Positions 30,827 to 38,799 of a stretch of 64,000 bases of DNA are shown here, piece after piece. The stretch spans positions 868,001-932,000 of the forward strand of contig NZ_JACVEE010000001.1 of the NCBI RefSeq assembly GCF_015355755.1. Reading direction: 5' to 3'. Below the pieces are notes generated by a model, which did no database searches, had not been told where the DNA came from, and was given only the letters and a program-made list of their open reading frames with translations. This stretch comes from Nocardia sp. XZ_19_385 (GTDB lineage Bacteria > Actinomycetota > Actinomycetes > Mycobacteriales > Mycobacteriaceae). Position numbers and translations under genes: made by a program. Each line of letters begins with the position of its first letter. Within the stretch, counting starts at the first letter, position 1.

Positions 30827-30866
30827 GAACTCCGCCCCGCACTCTTGTGAGCGCGGGGCGGAGTTC
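30827..30866. terminator. Long hairpin between converging genes
   Basis: A 14-base perfect stem, GAACTCCGCCCCGC and GCGGGGCGGAGTTC, has a 12-base loop. An A-tract (30822-30826) lies on its left, which would be a U-tract for aspS transcripts from the minus strand. Confidence 0.88.
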
Positions 30867-30882
30867 CGGGTTGCGGGCCGAG

Positions 30883-32682
30883 TTACTCGGCGGCCTTGCC
30901 CTTTTCGTCGTCCTTCTTCTTGTCTCCCGGCTTGAAGTCCAGCCCGGCTTCCTTGCGCTGCTGCGGGGTGATCGGCGCCGGCGCGTCGGTCAGCGGGTCG
31001 ACACCGCCGCCGCTCTTCGGGAATGCGATGACATCGCGGATCGAGTCGACACCGGCCAGCAGCGCGGTGATGCGGTCCCAGCCGAAGGCGATGCCGCCGT
31101 GCGGCGGGGCGCCGTAGGCGAAGGCGTCGAGCAGGAAGCCGAACTTCTCCTGCGCCTCGTCGTGGCTGATGCCCATCACCTTGAACACGCGTTCCTGGAC
31201 ATCGCGGCGATGGATACGGATGGAACCGCCGCCGATCTCGTTGCCGTTGCAGACGATGTCGTAGGCGTAGGCCAGTGCCGAACCCGGGTCGGTGTCGAAG
31301 GTGTCGACCGACTCCGGCTTGGGCGAGGTGAACGCGTGGTGCACCGCGGTCCAGGCCGAATGACCCAGCGCCACATCGCCGCTCGCGGTGGCGTCGGCGG
31401 CGGGCTCGAACATCGGTGCGTCCACGATCCACACGAACGCCCACGCGTTCTCGTCGATCAGGCCGCACTTGCGGGCGATCTCGCCGCGCGCCGCACCGAG
31501 GATCGCGCGGCTGGCCTTCACCTCACCGGCGGCGAAGAAGACGCAGTCGCCCGGCGCGGCGCCGACGTGCTTGGCCAGGCCCTCGCGCTCGGCCTCGGAC
31601 AGGTTCTTGGCGACCGGGCCGGTCAGCTCACCGTTCTCGCCGATCAGCACGTAGGCCAGACCGCGCGAGCCGCGCTGCTTGGCCCACTCCTGCCAGGCGT
31701 CGAGCTGACGTCGCGGCTGGCTCGCGCCACCGGGCATCACGACCGCGCCGACATACGGCGACTGGAACACCCGGAACGGGGTGTCCTTGAAATACTCGGC
31801 GCACTCGGTGATCTCGACCTCGAAGCGCAGGTCCGGCTTGTCGGAGCCGTAGCGGCGCATGGACTCCGCGTAGGTCATGTGCGGGATCGGGGTGGTGATG
31901 TCGTGGCCGATCAGCTTCCACAGCGCGACCAGGATTTCCTCGGCCAGCAGGATGACATCGTCTTGGCGCACGAAGCTCATCTCGATGTCGAGCTGGGTGA
32001 ATTCGGGCTGACGGTCGGCGCGGAAGTCCTCGTCGCGGTAGCAGCGCGCGATCTGGTAGTAGCGCTCGATGCCGCCGACCATGAGCAGCTGCTTGAACAG
32101 CTGCGGGCTCTGCGGCAACGCGTAGAAGCTGCCGGGCTGCAGGCGAGCGGGCACCAGGAAGTCGCGGGCGCCCTCCGGGGTGGACTTCGTCATCGTCGGG
32201 GTCTCGACCTCGACGAACTCGTGGCCGGCCAGGACGGCGCGCGCGGCGGCGTTGGCCTTGGAGCGCAGCCGCATGGCGTGCGCCGGGCCTTCGCGGCGCA
32301 GGTCCAGGTAGCGGTACTTGAGGCGGGCCTCTTCACCGGGCTGCTCGTCGAGCTGGAACGGCAGCGGGGCGCTCTCGTTGAGCACCTCCAGTTCGGTGAC
32401 GTTCACCTCGATCTGACCGGTGGGCAGCTCGGGGTTCTCGTTGCCATCGGGCCGCTGCTCGACCACACCGGTGACCCGGACACAGAATTCGGCGCGCAGC
32501 TTGTGCGCCTGCTCGGCCGCCGCGCCCTCACGGAACACTGCCTGCGCGACGCCCGAAGCATCGCGCAGATCGATGAAGATCACGCCACCGTGGTCACGCC
32601 GCCGGGCCACCCATCCGGTGAGGGTGACGGTCTGACCGGCGTGCTCGCTTCGCAGCGAACCAGCCAAGTGGGTGCGCAGCAC
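30883..32682 (-). CDS. aspS: Aspartyl-tRNA synthetase
   Basis: The 599-residue protein has an OB-fold anticodon domain (residues 1-110, [25 protein letters not shown]), the class II catalytic core ([31 protein letters not shown], and [16 protein letters not shown] as motif 3) and the inserted GAD domain of bacterial-type enzymes. It ends in a Lys-rich tail ([13 protein letters not shown]). It charges tRNA-Asp. GTG 32682 is used because AAAGGA lies six bases upstream and the preceding in-frame codons read as non-conserved sequence. Confidence 0.97.
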   Translation of the reverse strand: MLRTHLAGSLRSEHAGQTVTLTGWVARRRDHGGVIFIDLRDASGVAQAVFREGAAAEQAHKLRAEFCVRVTGVVEQRPDGNENPELPTGQIEVNVTELEVLNESAPLPFQLDEQPGEEARLKYRYLDLRREGPAHAMRLRSKANAAARAVLAGHEFVEVETPTMTKSTPEGARDFLVPARLQPGSFYALPQSPQLFKQLLMVGGIERYYQIARCYRDEDFRADRQPEFTQLDIEMSFVRQDDVILLAEEILVALWKLIGHDITTPIPHMTYAESMRRYGSDKPDLRFEVEITECAEYFKDTPFRVFQSPYVGAVVMPGGASQPRRQLDAWQEWAKQRGSRGLAYVLIGENGELTGPVAKNLSEAEREGLAKHVGAAPGDCVFFAAGEVKASRAILGAARGEIARKCGLIDENAWAFVWIVDAPMFEPAADATASGDVALGHSAWTAVHHAFTSPKPESVDTFDTDPGSALAYAYDIVCNGNEIGGGSIRIHRRDVQERVFKVMGISHDEAQEKFGFLLDAFAYGAPPHGGIAFGWDRITALLAGVDSIRDVIAFPKSGGGVDPLTDAPAPITPQQRKEAGLDFKPGDKKKDDEKGKAAE

Positions 32683-32889
32683 GGTATTCCTTTCGACGAA
32701 TGCGGATGCGCAGCCATCGTAGCGATGACGCAGGCCCAAGCCCTAATAAGGGCAGCGGCGTGAGACCGGCGCGACACGGTTGTGGTGAGTCCCGGATTGC
32801 TGGGTATCACGTGTAAAGCTGTAGGCGCTCTGGCTCCATCGCGACGAACCGCGCCCGCAACGGCCACTCGATTTACAGGAGCGACACCC

Positions 32890-33813
32890 ATGACCTTCAA
32901 CGAAGGCTCACAAATCGATCCGGACGCGGTCAGGTCCGGAGGTGGTCCCGGCCGGGGCGGGAAGATAGCGCTGGGCGGTGGCTTGGGCGGTTTGATCCTG
33001 ACCGTGGTCGTCCTGCTGCTGGGCGGGGATCCCGGGTCGGTGGTCGGCGGACTGAACGGCGTGGAAGAGAGCCCCTCGGCTCCGACCGCCGGCACGCCGG
33101 AGCACTGCAAGACCGGCGCGGACGCCAACAAGTACCTGGACTGCCGGGTCGCGGCGACGGTGACCAGCCTGAACTCGGTGTGGGGCACCAAGTTTCCCGA
33201 ACAGACCGGCGGCGACAAGTACGTGAAGCCGGAGGTCGTCTTGTTCTCCGGCGCCACCTCCACCGGCTGCGGCAACGCCACCAGCGAGGTCGGCCCGTTC
33301 TACTGCCCGCTCGACCAGACGGCTTACTTCGACGTCCGCTTCTTCAACGAGCTGACCACCCGTTTCGGCGCGAGCACCGGCCCGCTGGCCCAGGAGTACG
33401 TGGTCGCGCACGAGATCGGGCATCATCTGCAGAACCTGCTCGGCGATCTCGGCCGGGCGCAGCAGGATCCGAACGGCCCCGAATCCGGCGCGGTACGCAC
33501 CGAACTACAGGCCGACTGCTACGCCGGTATCTGGGCGCACTACGCCGACAAGCAGCCCGCGCCGGGCGGCGGCGAGCCGCTGCTGAAGCCACTGACCGAC
33601 CAGGACGTCAAGGACGCGCTGTCAGCGGCCGCGGCGGTCGGTGACGACCGGATCCAGCGCAAGTCCGGCGGCCGGGTCAACCCGGAGGCGTGGACGCACG
33701 GGTCCTCGGAGGAACGGCAGAAGTGGTTCCTGTCCGGATACAAGAGCGGCGAACTGAAAGGTTGCGACACCTTCGGCGCCAACGATCTGGGCAATCCGCC
33801 CGCCCTGCGCTGA
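32890..33813 (+). CDS. Neutral zinc metallopeptidase, YpfJ/KPN_07809 family
   Basis: The 307-residue protein has a glycine-rich N-terminus, one membrane helix at about residues 24-44, then an extracytoplasmic domain. The zinc motif is VVAHEIGHHLQNLLGD (HExxH), with the distal ligand probably the Glu in RTELQADCYAG. SSEERQKWFLSGYKSG and the paired Cys residues (CGNA..YC) are family features. M. tuberculosis Rv2575, near aspS, is the probable counterpart. ATG 32890 follows ACAGGAG. The substrate is unknown. Confidence 0.9.
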   Translation: MTFNEGSQIDPDAVRSGGGPGRGGKIALGGGLGGLILTVVVLLLGGDPGSVVGGLNGVEESPSAPTAGTPEHCKTGADANKYLDCRVAATVTSLNSVWGTKFPEQTGGDKYVKPEVVLFSGATSTGCGNATSEVGPFYCPLDQTAYFDVRFFNELTTRFGASTGPLAQEYVVAHEIGHHLQNLLGDLGRAQQDPNGPESGAVRTELQADCYAGIWAHYADKQPAPGGGEPLLKPLTDQDVKDALSAAAAVGDDRIQRKSGGRVNPEAWTHGSSEERQKWFLSGYKSGELKGCDTFGANDLGNPPALR

Positions 33814-33860
33814 TCCGGCGCCCGCCGGAAGGCGCACTGTCACAATGATCGACACCGCAG

Positions 33861-33886
33861 CGCGCGGGAACTTCGGTTCCCGCGCG
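33861..33886. terminator. Hairpin with TTCG tetraloop
   Basis: CGCGCGGGAAC and GTTCCCGCGCG form an 11-base perfect stem around a TTCG loop, 48 bases after the metallopeptidase stop. Such loops are very stable in RNA. Confidence 0.78.
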
Positions 33887-33932
33887 TTGCGCCAGTAGCG
33901 GCAACACCCGGTTCCAACGGATAGGGGTTTCC

Positions 33933-34454
33933 ATGCGCAAGACGAAATCGGTTCTTCTCGTTCTGATCCTGTCGTTCGCGGCCGGTTCCGGCCTCGCCTC
34001 GGCCGATCCTGAGCCCGCGCCGCCGCCGGGCCCGCCGTCGCTGGCGGAGATCACCCTGACCAACATCCCGCACGGCTGGTCCGGTCGCCACGATCTGCGG
34101 CCCGAACTCGAGGTGTACCCCGACGGCCGCGCGATCAAGAAGCCCGACGCCGCCGCCATCGGCCGGGCGCCGGACGTGCCGCCGCAGCAGCTCAACGGCT
34201 CGATCCGGGCGGATGTGCTGCGCGCCGCGCAGGCCGAGATCCGGGCGCTGTCCACGGTCGATCTCGGGGAACCCACGGTGACCGACGAGAGCAAGCAGAT
34301 CATCGATCTGATGCCGGAGGAGCGCGGGCAGGAAATCCATTTGATCCTGTACGCACCGGGTTTCAGCGAAGGGCTCTCCCCCGAGCAGCTGGACGGGCGG
34401 ATTCGCTTCGCGGCCCTGTACCGCCGGCTGTTCGACGCCTTCGTCCAGGACTAG
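33933..34454 (+). CDS. Secreted protein of unknown function
   Basis: The 173-residue protein has a Sec signal peptide (KTKSVLLVLILSFAAGSGLASA, cleavage near residue 25), then a Pro-rich stretch PEPAPPPGPPS. A small folded domain follows with ELEVYPDGRAIKKPD and IIDLMPEERGQEIHLILYAPGF. I recognise no family. ATG 33933 is a plain start with a GATAGGGG site upstream. It follows the metallopeptidase after a terminator and so is probably transcribed alone. Confidence 0.72.
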   Translation: MRKTKSVLLVLILSFAAGSGLASADPEPAPPPGPPSLAEITLTNIPHGWSGRHDLRPELEVYPDGRAIKKPDAAAIGRAPDVPPQQLNGSIRADVLRAAQAEIRALSTVDLGEPTVTDESKQIIDLMPEERGQEIHLILYAPGFSEGLSPEQLDGRIRFAALYRRLFDAFVQD

Positions 34455-34465
34455 ACCCGGACGCG

Positions 34466-34506
34466 ACGGTGCCCCGCTCCCGAATGGGAAGCGGGGCACC
34501 GTTTTT
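34466..34506. terminator. Strong intrinsic terminator
   Basis: ACGGTGCCCCGCT and AGCGGGGCACCGT form a 13-base stem that can extend through an inner TCCC-GAAT-GGGA hairpin. A run of five T follows on the plus strand. It ends transcription of the secreted-protein gene and faces the converging type VII substrate gene. Confidence 0.92.
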
Positions 34507-34513
34507 CGTGCGT

Positions 34514-36172
34514 CTAGAACTGATCCTGCTCGTAATCCATACCGAGCATCTCATCGGAGTGCGTGGCGCCGATGACGTCCGGCGTCGATTCACCGAGCGG
34601 GCCGGTGAGATCGTCGTTGCCGGTCAGGCTCTGGTACGGCGTGACGTTGCGATCGTGCTCGTCGTCGTCGTTGTTGCCGCGGTTGGCGCCGGCGCCTGCC
34701 GGGTTGCCCATGAACGAGTTACCGGTACCGGCGGGTGTGGTCGCGGCGTTCAAACCGGTACCGAGACCCGTGGGCACGGTGGCCGCGCGCAACGGCGAGA
34801 CCGTGCCTGGCACCCCCGAGACACCCTTCGACGCCGGGTTGCCGGTGGATGGATTCCCGGTGCCCGTCCCCGTTCTCGGCGTACCGGTCCCGGTCCGTGG
34901 TGTGCCCGTACCCAGCACACTCGTGGTGCCCGGGGTACCGGTGTTGGCGGCCGAGGGGTTCGTCGACGCGGGAGTGGTCGGCGAGGTGGACCCCGGCGAG
35001 CCGGAGCTGAGCGCGGACTGCGCCTGCGTCGCGGCTTCCTGCGCCGTGGTCGACAGCGGCTCGGCGACGTTCTGCGCCACCGTCTGGGCGACTTCCTGCA
35101 CCGACGGCAAACCGCTCTGGCCGAGCAGGTTCGACAGCATCGCGTTCAGCTCTGTCGTCTTGCCGGACAGATCGCCGCGGGTGGCGTTGACGACGGACAC
35201 CGCGTTGCCGAGATGCTCGGTGGCCGAGGCCACCAGGGCGGCCTGCCCGGGCGGGGTCAGGATGACCGGCGCCATCGCCACCGCCTGCGAAGCGAACGAC
35301 GTTGCGATACCGGTCAACTGGGTGTTGCCGGTCTGCACCACGGCCGCGGCCTTCTGGGTCAGATCGGAGATGTCGAAGCCGCGCTGACTGGTCTCGGTGC
35401 CCTGCGTGTTGGCCTGCTGCGCGGCGGTCGTGGCCTGCTCCGAGGCGGTGCCCTCCCACAGCTGCTGGACACTGGTGATGGCGCCCTGGCCGACACCCAT
35501 CGCGGATTCGATGACCGAGGAGGCGCTGCTCATGATCGCCGTCGGGTCGAGCGCGCCCATGACGCCGGAGCCGAAGCTGCTGAGCAGCTGCAGGATCGGG
35601 CTGATCAGCTGGTCGACGCCCGGCAGCGCGGACAGCGACGCGCCGTTGAGCAGCGAGTTCACCGCGGAGGCCGGGTCGCTGATCACCGAGGACAGCCCGG
35701 CGGTGTCGGCGATGGAGGCGACCTGCTTCTGCAGCTCGCCGGAGGTGAGCGCACTGGTGGCGCCGGTGAGCGCGCTGGTGGCCGCGGTCTGCGCCTGCTG
35801 TGCCGCCTCGGTGATGGAGGTCTGGGCACCGCTGAGCAGGCTCGACACGTCGGTCGGCACGGCGTTGAGCAGGTTCTGGGTGTCGGCGACAGGCTGACCG
35901 GTCAGTCCGCCGAGCCCCAGCCCGGCCGGCATGGTGCCCGCGTTCTGCTGATCCTCGGCGAGCTTGCGCGCGTAGACCAGCGCGGGCGACTCGGGTTCGG
36001 CCACCTCGGCGGGCCATTGCCCGAGCGGCACGTCCGGAATCGCCTGCTGGGTGGCCTGCACGGCCGAGACGGCCGGTTCGTGCGAGGTCGCCGCGGCGTG
36101 CTGCAGCGACTCCGAGGCCGGGATGTCCTGCGGCGCGATCACGCCGGTGTTCCCGGTATCGATTGGCTTCAT
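34514..36172 (-). CDS. Large Ala/Ser/Thr-rich protein, probable type VII secretion substrate
   Basis: This 552-residue protein has no signal peptide and no membrane helix typical of Sec export. Residues 100-320 are Ala/Ser/Gln-rich helices (TEAAQQAQTAATSAL, STTAQEAATQAQSAL); residues 395-470 are a Thr/Gly/Pro repeat (GTGTPRTG units). The last 50 residues are acidic and contain NVTPYQSLTGNDDLTGPLGESTPDVIGA, which resembles the conserved C-terminal tails of EspA-like and other mycolata type VII substrates. It starts at ATG 36172 behind GGGGGA, 10 bases after the small EspC-like gene, as substrate pairs usually are. Confidence 0.65.
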   Translation of the reverse strand: MKPIDTGNTGVIAPQDIPASESLQHAAATSHEPAVSAVQATQQAIPDVPLGQWPAEVAEPESPALVYARKLAEDQQNAGTMPAGLGLGGLTGQPVADTQNLLNAVPTDVSSLLSGAQTSITEAAQQAQTAATSALTGATSALTSGELQKQVASIADTAGLSSVISDPASAVNSLLNGASLSALPGVDQLISPILQLLSSFGSGVMGALDPTAIMSSASSVIESAMGVGQGAITSVQQLWEGTASEQATTAAQQANTQGTETSQRGFDISDLTQKAAAVVQTGNTQLTGIATSFASQAVAMAPVILTPPGQAALVASATEHLGNAVSVVNATRGDLSGKTTELNAMLSNLLGQSGLPSVQEVAQTVAQNVAEPLSTTAQEAATQAQSALSSGSPGSTSPTTPASTNPSAANTGTPGTTSVLGTGTPRTGTGTPRTGTGTGNPSTGNPASKGVSGVPGTVSPLRAATVPTGLGTGLNAATTPAGTGNSFMGNPAGAGANRGNNDDDEHDRNVTPYQSLTGNDDLTGPLGESTPDVIGATHSDEMLGMDYEQDQF

Positions 36173-36182
36173 GTCCCCCGCC

Positions 36183-36503
36183 TCAGATCTTGTTGTTCTG
36201 CACGGCCAGATTGACCGCGTTGCTGCCGTCCTGGGCGAGGTACTCCTGGGCCGCGGTCATGGCGCCTGCGGCCAGATCCGTGTACTTCGACGCGAGCTCG
36301 TTCATGTCTTTGGCCTGCAGCACCTGGGCCGCGGCGAAGCTCATCAGAAAGTCGGCGCCGATCAGGCCGAAGACCGGTGTCATCGCGGCAACGCTGGCCG
36401 CCGAGTCGACATTGGCCACCCCGAAGATCTGGCTTGCGATATTGGCGTTCTGGACGCCGAACATCCGCACCGCGTCAGTGTCCGCCGAGAGAAAATTCGT
36501 CAA
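36183..36503 (-). CDS. EspC-like type VII secretion target, TTG start
   Basis: This 106-residue protein is all-helical. It reads SADTDAVRMFGVQNANIASQIFGV at the first helix and ends the second helix region with QEYLAQDGSN, giving a YxxxD secretion signal at residues 88-92. This is the layout of EspC/ESX-1 secretion-associated proteins. A TTG start at 36503 is supported by GGGGGG seven bases upstream; the GTG at 36530 lacks a ribosome site. It leads the pair with the 552-residue partner. No ESX core genes are in the window, so the apparatus must be encoded elsewhere. Confidence 0.76.
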   Translation of the reverse strand: MTNFLSADTDAVRMFGVQNANIASQIFGVANVDSAASVAAMTPVFGLIGADFLMSFAAAQVLQAKDMNELASKYTDLAAGAMTAAQEYLAQDGSNAVNLAVQNNKI

Positions 36504-36637
36504 GTTGGCACCCCCCAATTTGTTGTGCACATCAGTGTTTCGCCACCTAGCGTTCGAACCTGCCGCTACGGTTGGCGCTCAATATAGCCGAGAAGGCCGT
36601 CAGTTTTCGAGCCGATACAGGTGTCCGGATGCCTAAC

Positions 36638-36668
36638 TGGAACGTGTTGCAAATTAGAACAAGTTCTA
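36638..36668 (+). promoter_or_regulatory. Two tandem KstR-type operators over the SDR promoter
   Basis: TGGAACGTGTTGCA (36638-36651) and TAGAACAAGTTCTA (36655-36668) both fit TnnAACnnGTTnnA, the consensus I recall for KstR, the TetR-family repressor of steroid catabolism in mycobacteria and rhodococci. Site 2 is a nearly perfect palindrome and overlaps a TATATT -10 box at 36667-36672. The SDR gene starts ten bases further on, so repressor binding would block the promoter. Confidence 0.72.
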
Positions 36669-36681
36669 TATTCTCGATCAC

Positions 36682-37683
36682 ATGAAGGTCGCAGTGACCG
36701 GCGCAGCCGGCTACCTTGGCAGTAACCTGCTCCCCCTGCTCGTCGAGGCGGGGCACGAGGTCACCGCCATCGATCGGGTCGCCCCCGAGCACCCTGATCC
36801 CCGGGTCACCTGGGTCTCCGGCAATGTGCTCGATCCCGCATCGATGCGGACCGTCCTGGCCGGCAACGAGTTGGTGTTTCACCTGGTCGCGGTGATCACA
36901 CTCTCCGAGAAGAACGACCTCGCCTGGAAGGTCAACACCGAAGGCGTGCGGGTGGTGGCCGAGGCCGCGCTCGAGGTCGGCGTCCGGCGCATGGTGCACA
37001 CCAGCTCCATCCACGCGTTCAACCAGTACACCTGTGGCGGTCACATCGACGAGTCCACCGTTCGCTCCACCGATGCCGCGCTGCCGGTCTACGACCGCTC
37101 CAAGTGGCAGGGCGAGATCGAGCTGCGCAAGGTCATCGACAAGGGCCTGGACGCGGTGATCTGCAATCCGACCGGCGTCTTCGGCCCGGCCGACTACTGC
37201 ACGCCGCTCTCCCGGGTCAATCGCACGCTCAAAGACGCGGCGCTGGGCCGGGTTCCGGCGATGATCAGCGGCGGCTTCGACATGGTCGACGTGCGTGACG
37301 TCGCACTCGGCCTGACCCTCGCCGCGCAGAGCGGGCGCACCGGCGAGAACTACCTGCTCGGCAGTGAAATGGTGACCACCATGGAGCTGTGCCGGATGTC
37401 GGCGAACTTCAACGGCAAAAAGGGCCCGCGATTCCTCATCCCGGCCAAGCTGGTCGCAGGCGCCATGCCGGTGCTGGAACCGATCGGCAAGCTGCTCGGC
37501 GCGGAGGTGCTCTCCAAAGCTGCGCTGGGCGCGATTGTTTCGGCCCCGATCGTCGATCACGCCAAGGCCACCAAGGAACTCGGTTACCAGCCGCGTTCCA
37601 CCGAGGACACGGTGCGTGACCTGGTCGCTTTCTTCAACGATCCGGCCGCCTTCGCCCCGAAGGACACCCGCCGCATCGCTTGA
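36682..37683 (+). CDS. NAD(P)-dependent extended SDR, epimerase/reductase type
   Basis: The 333-residue protein has the Rossmann motif VTGAAGYLGSNLLPLL (residues 5-20), the catalytic Ser in MVHTSSIHAF, YDRSK as YxxxK, and the CNPTGVFGPADY segment of extended SDRs. It resembles dihydroflavonol-4-reductase/3-beta-hydroxysteroid dehydrogenase-like enzymes. Two KstR-type operators cover the promoter, so the substrate is probably a sterol intermediate or related lipid. It is not the usual Hsd (Rv1106c type), whose sequence differs. ATG 36682 has almost no leader. Confidence 0.85.
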   Translation: MKVAVTGAAGYLGSNLLPLLVEAGHEVTAIDRVAPEHPDPRVTWVSGNVLDPASMRTVLAGNELVFHLVAVITLSEKNDLAWKVNTEGVRVVAEAALEVGVRRMVHTSSIHAFNQYTCGGHIDESTVRSTDAALPVYDRSKWQGEIELRKVIDKGLDAVICNPTGVFGPADYCTPLSRVNRTLKDAALGRVPAMISGGFDMVDVRDVALGLTLAAQSGRTGENYLLGSEMVTTMELCRMSANFNGKKGPRFLIPAKLVAGAMPVLEPIGKLLGAEVLSKAALGAIVSAPIVDHAKATKELGYQPRSTEDTVRDLVAFFNDPAAFAPKDTRRIA

Positions 37684-37690
37684 CACTTCT

Positions 37691-37706
37691 TAGAACACAT
37701 GTTCGA
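37691..37706 (+). promoter_or_regulatory. LexA-like SOS box
   Basis: TAGAACACATGTTCGA differs at one base from the actinobacterial SOS consensus TCGAAC-N4-GTTCGA. It ends nine bases before the radical SAM start, the right position for LexA repression. Confidence 0.72.
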
Positions 37707-37714
37707 CTGAGGGG

Positions 37715-38731
37715 GTGCGGTGGCAGAACCAGACCCTGGACGCCGACGACGGCGCATTGCCCGGTCTCGACCGGGCCGGGTTCGTGCGCACCGTGCAAAC
37801 TCCCGAATTCGAAGGCATCACCTTTCACGAAGTGCTCTGCAAGAGCGCGCTGAACAAGATGCCGGAAAGTTCGAACCTGCCGTTCGGGTGGACGATCAAC
37901 CCGATGCGCGGCTGCTCGCACGCGTGCCGGTACTGCTTCGCCCGCCCCACACACGAATATCTGGATCTGGACGCCGGCCGGGATTTCGACGCGCAGATCG
38001 TGGTGAAGACCAATATCGCCGCGGTGCTGCGCAAGGAACTAGGCCGGCGTTCCTGGCATCGGGAGCCGGTGGCCCTGGGCACCAACACCGACCCGTATCA
38101 GCGCGCCGAGGGCCGATATCGGTTGATGCCGGGCATCATTCGCGAGCTGACTCGCTCCGGCACGCCGTTCTCCATCCTCACCAAGGGCACGCTGCTGCGC
38201 CGGGATCTGCCGCTGCTCACCCAGGCCGCGCACGAGGTGCCGGTGAGTGTGGCGGTCTCGATCGCGATCTACGACCTGGAGCTGCACCGCGGCCTGGAGC
38301 CCGGAACTCCCTCGCCGCGTGCGCGTTTGGAGATGGTCAAGGCGCTCACCGACGCCGGGTTCGACGCGAATGTCATGGTGGCGCCGGTGATTCCGCATCT
38401 CACCGACAGCCGGGCCCATCTCGACGAACTGTTCGGCGAGATCGCCGCGGCGGGCGCGACCTCGGCGGTGGCGTTCCCGATGCATTTGCGCGGCGCCACC
38501 CGCGGCTGGTTCCTGGAGTGGCTGGCCCGCGAGCATCCGGCGCTGCTGCGCCGCTACCGGCAGTTATACGGGCGCGGCGCCTACGTGACGCCGGAGTATG
38601 CGGCGTGGTTGCGCGAGCGCCTCGGCCCGCTTTTGCAAAAACACGGCCTGACAAGGGAAACCACGCTACCGTCGGCAGCCGAAACCAAGCCGGAGCACAT
38701 CGCCGATCCGCAGCTCACCCTGTTCGCCTGA
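37715..38731 (+). CDS. Rv2578c-family radical SAM protein, SplB-like
   Basis: The 338-residue protein has CSHACRYCFARPTHEYL (CxxxCxxC, the 4Fe-4S/SAM site), TNTDPYQRAEGRYRLMPGII, SILTKGTLLRRDLPLL and VMVAPVIPHLTDSRAHL. It aligns well from memory with M. tuberculosis Rv2578c, including the first residues MRW. The family is related to spore photoproduct lyase, so a DNA-repair role is plausible; the SOS box supports it. GTG 37715 is chosen by that alignment. No SplB substrate evidence is visible. Confidence 0.87.
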   Translation: MRWQNQTLDADDGALPGLDRAGFVRTVQTPEFEGITFHEVLCKSALNKMPESSNLPFGWTINPMRGCSHACRYCFARPTHEYLDLDAGRDFDAQIVVKTNIAAVLRKELGRRSWHREPVALGTNTDPYQRAEGRYRLMPGIIRELTRSGTPFSILTKGTLLRRDLPLLTQAAHEVPVSVAVSIAIYDLELHRGLEPGTPSPRARLEMVKALTDAGFDANVMVAPVIPHLTDSRAHLDELFGEIAAAGATSAVAFPMHLRGATRGWFLEWLAREHPALLRRYRQLYGRGAYVTPEYAAWLRERLGPLLQKHGLTRETTLPSAAETKPEHIADPQLTLFA

Positions 38732-38799
38732 AGCGGTTCCCAGGATCGGAGTACTTTGGCCAATGGCACCCGTCTATGACGAGGAAGTGACGCAGGCCG

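Noticed and set aside
34855..34925. A CRISPR-like or tandem DNA repeat
   Set aside because: The repeats code for GTGTPRTG units of the type VII substrate; they vary at the DNA level and have no spacers.
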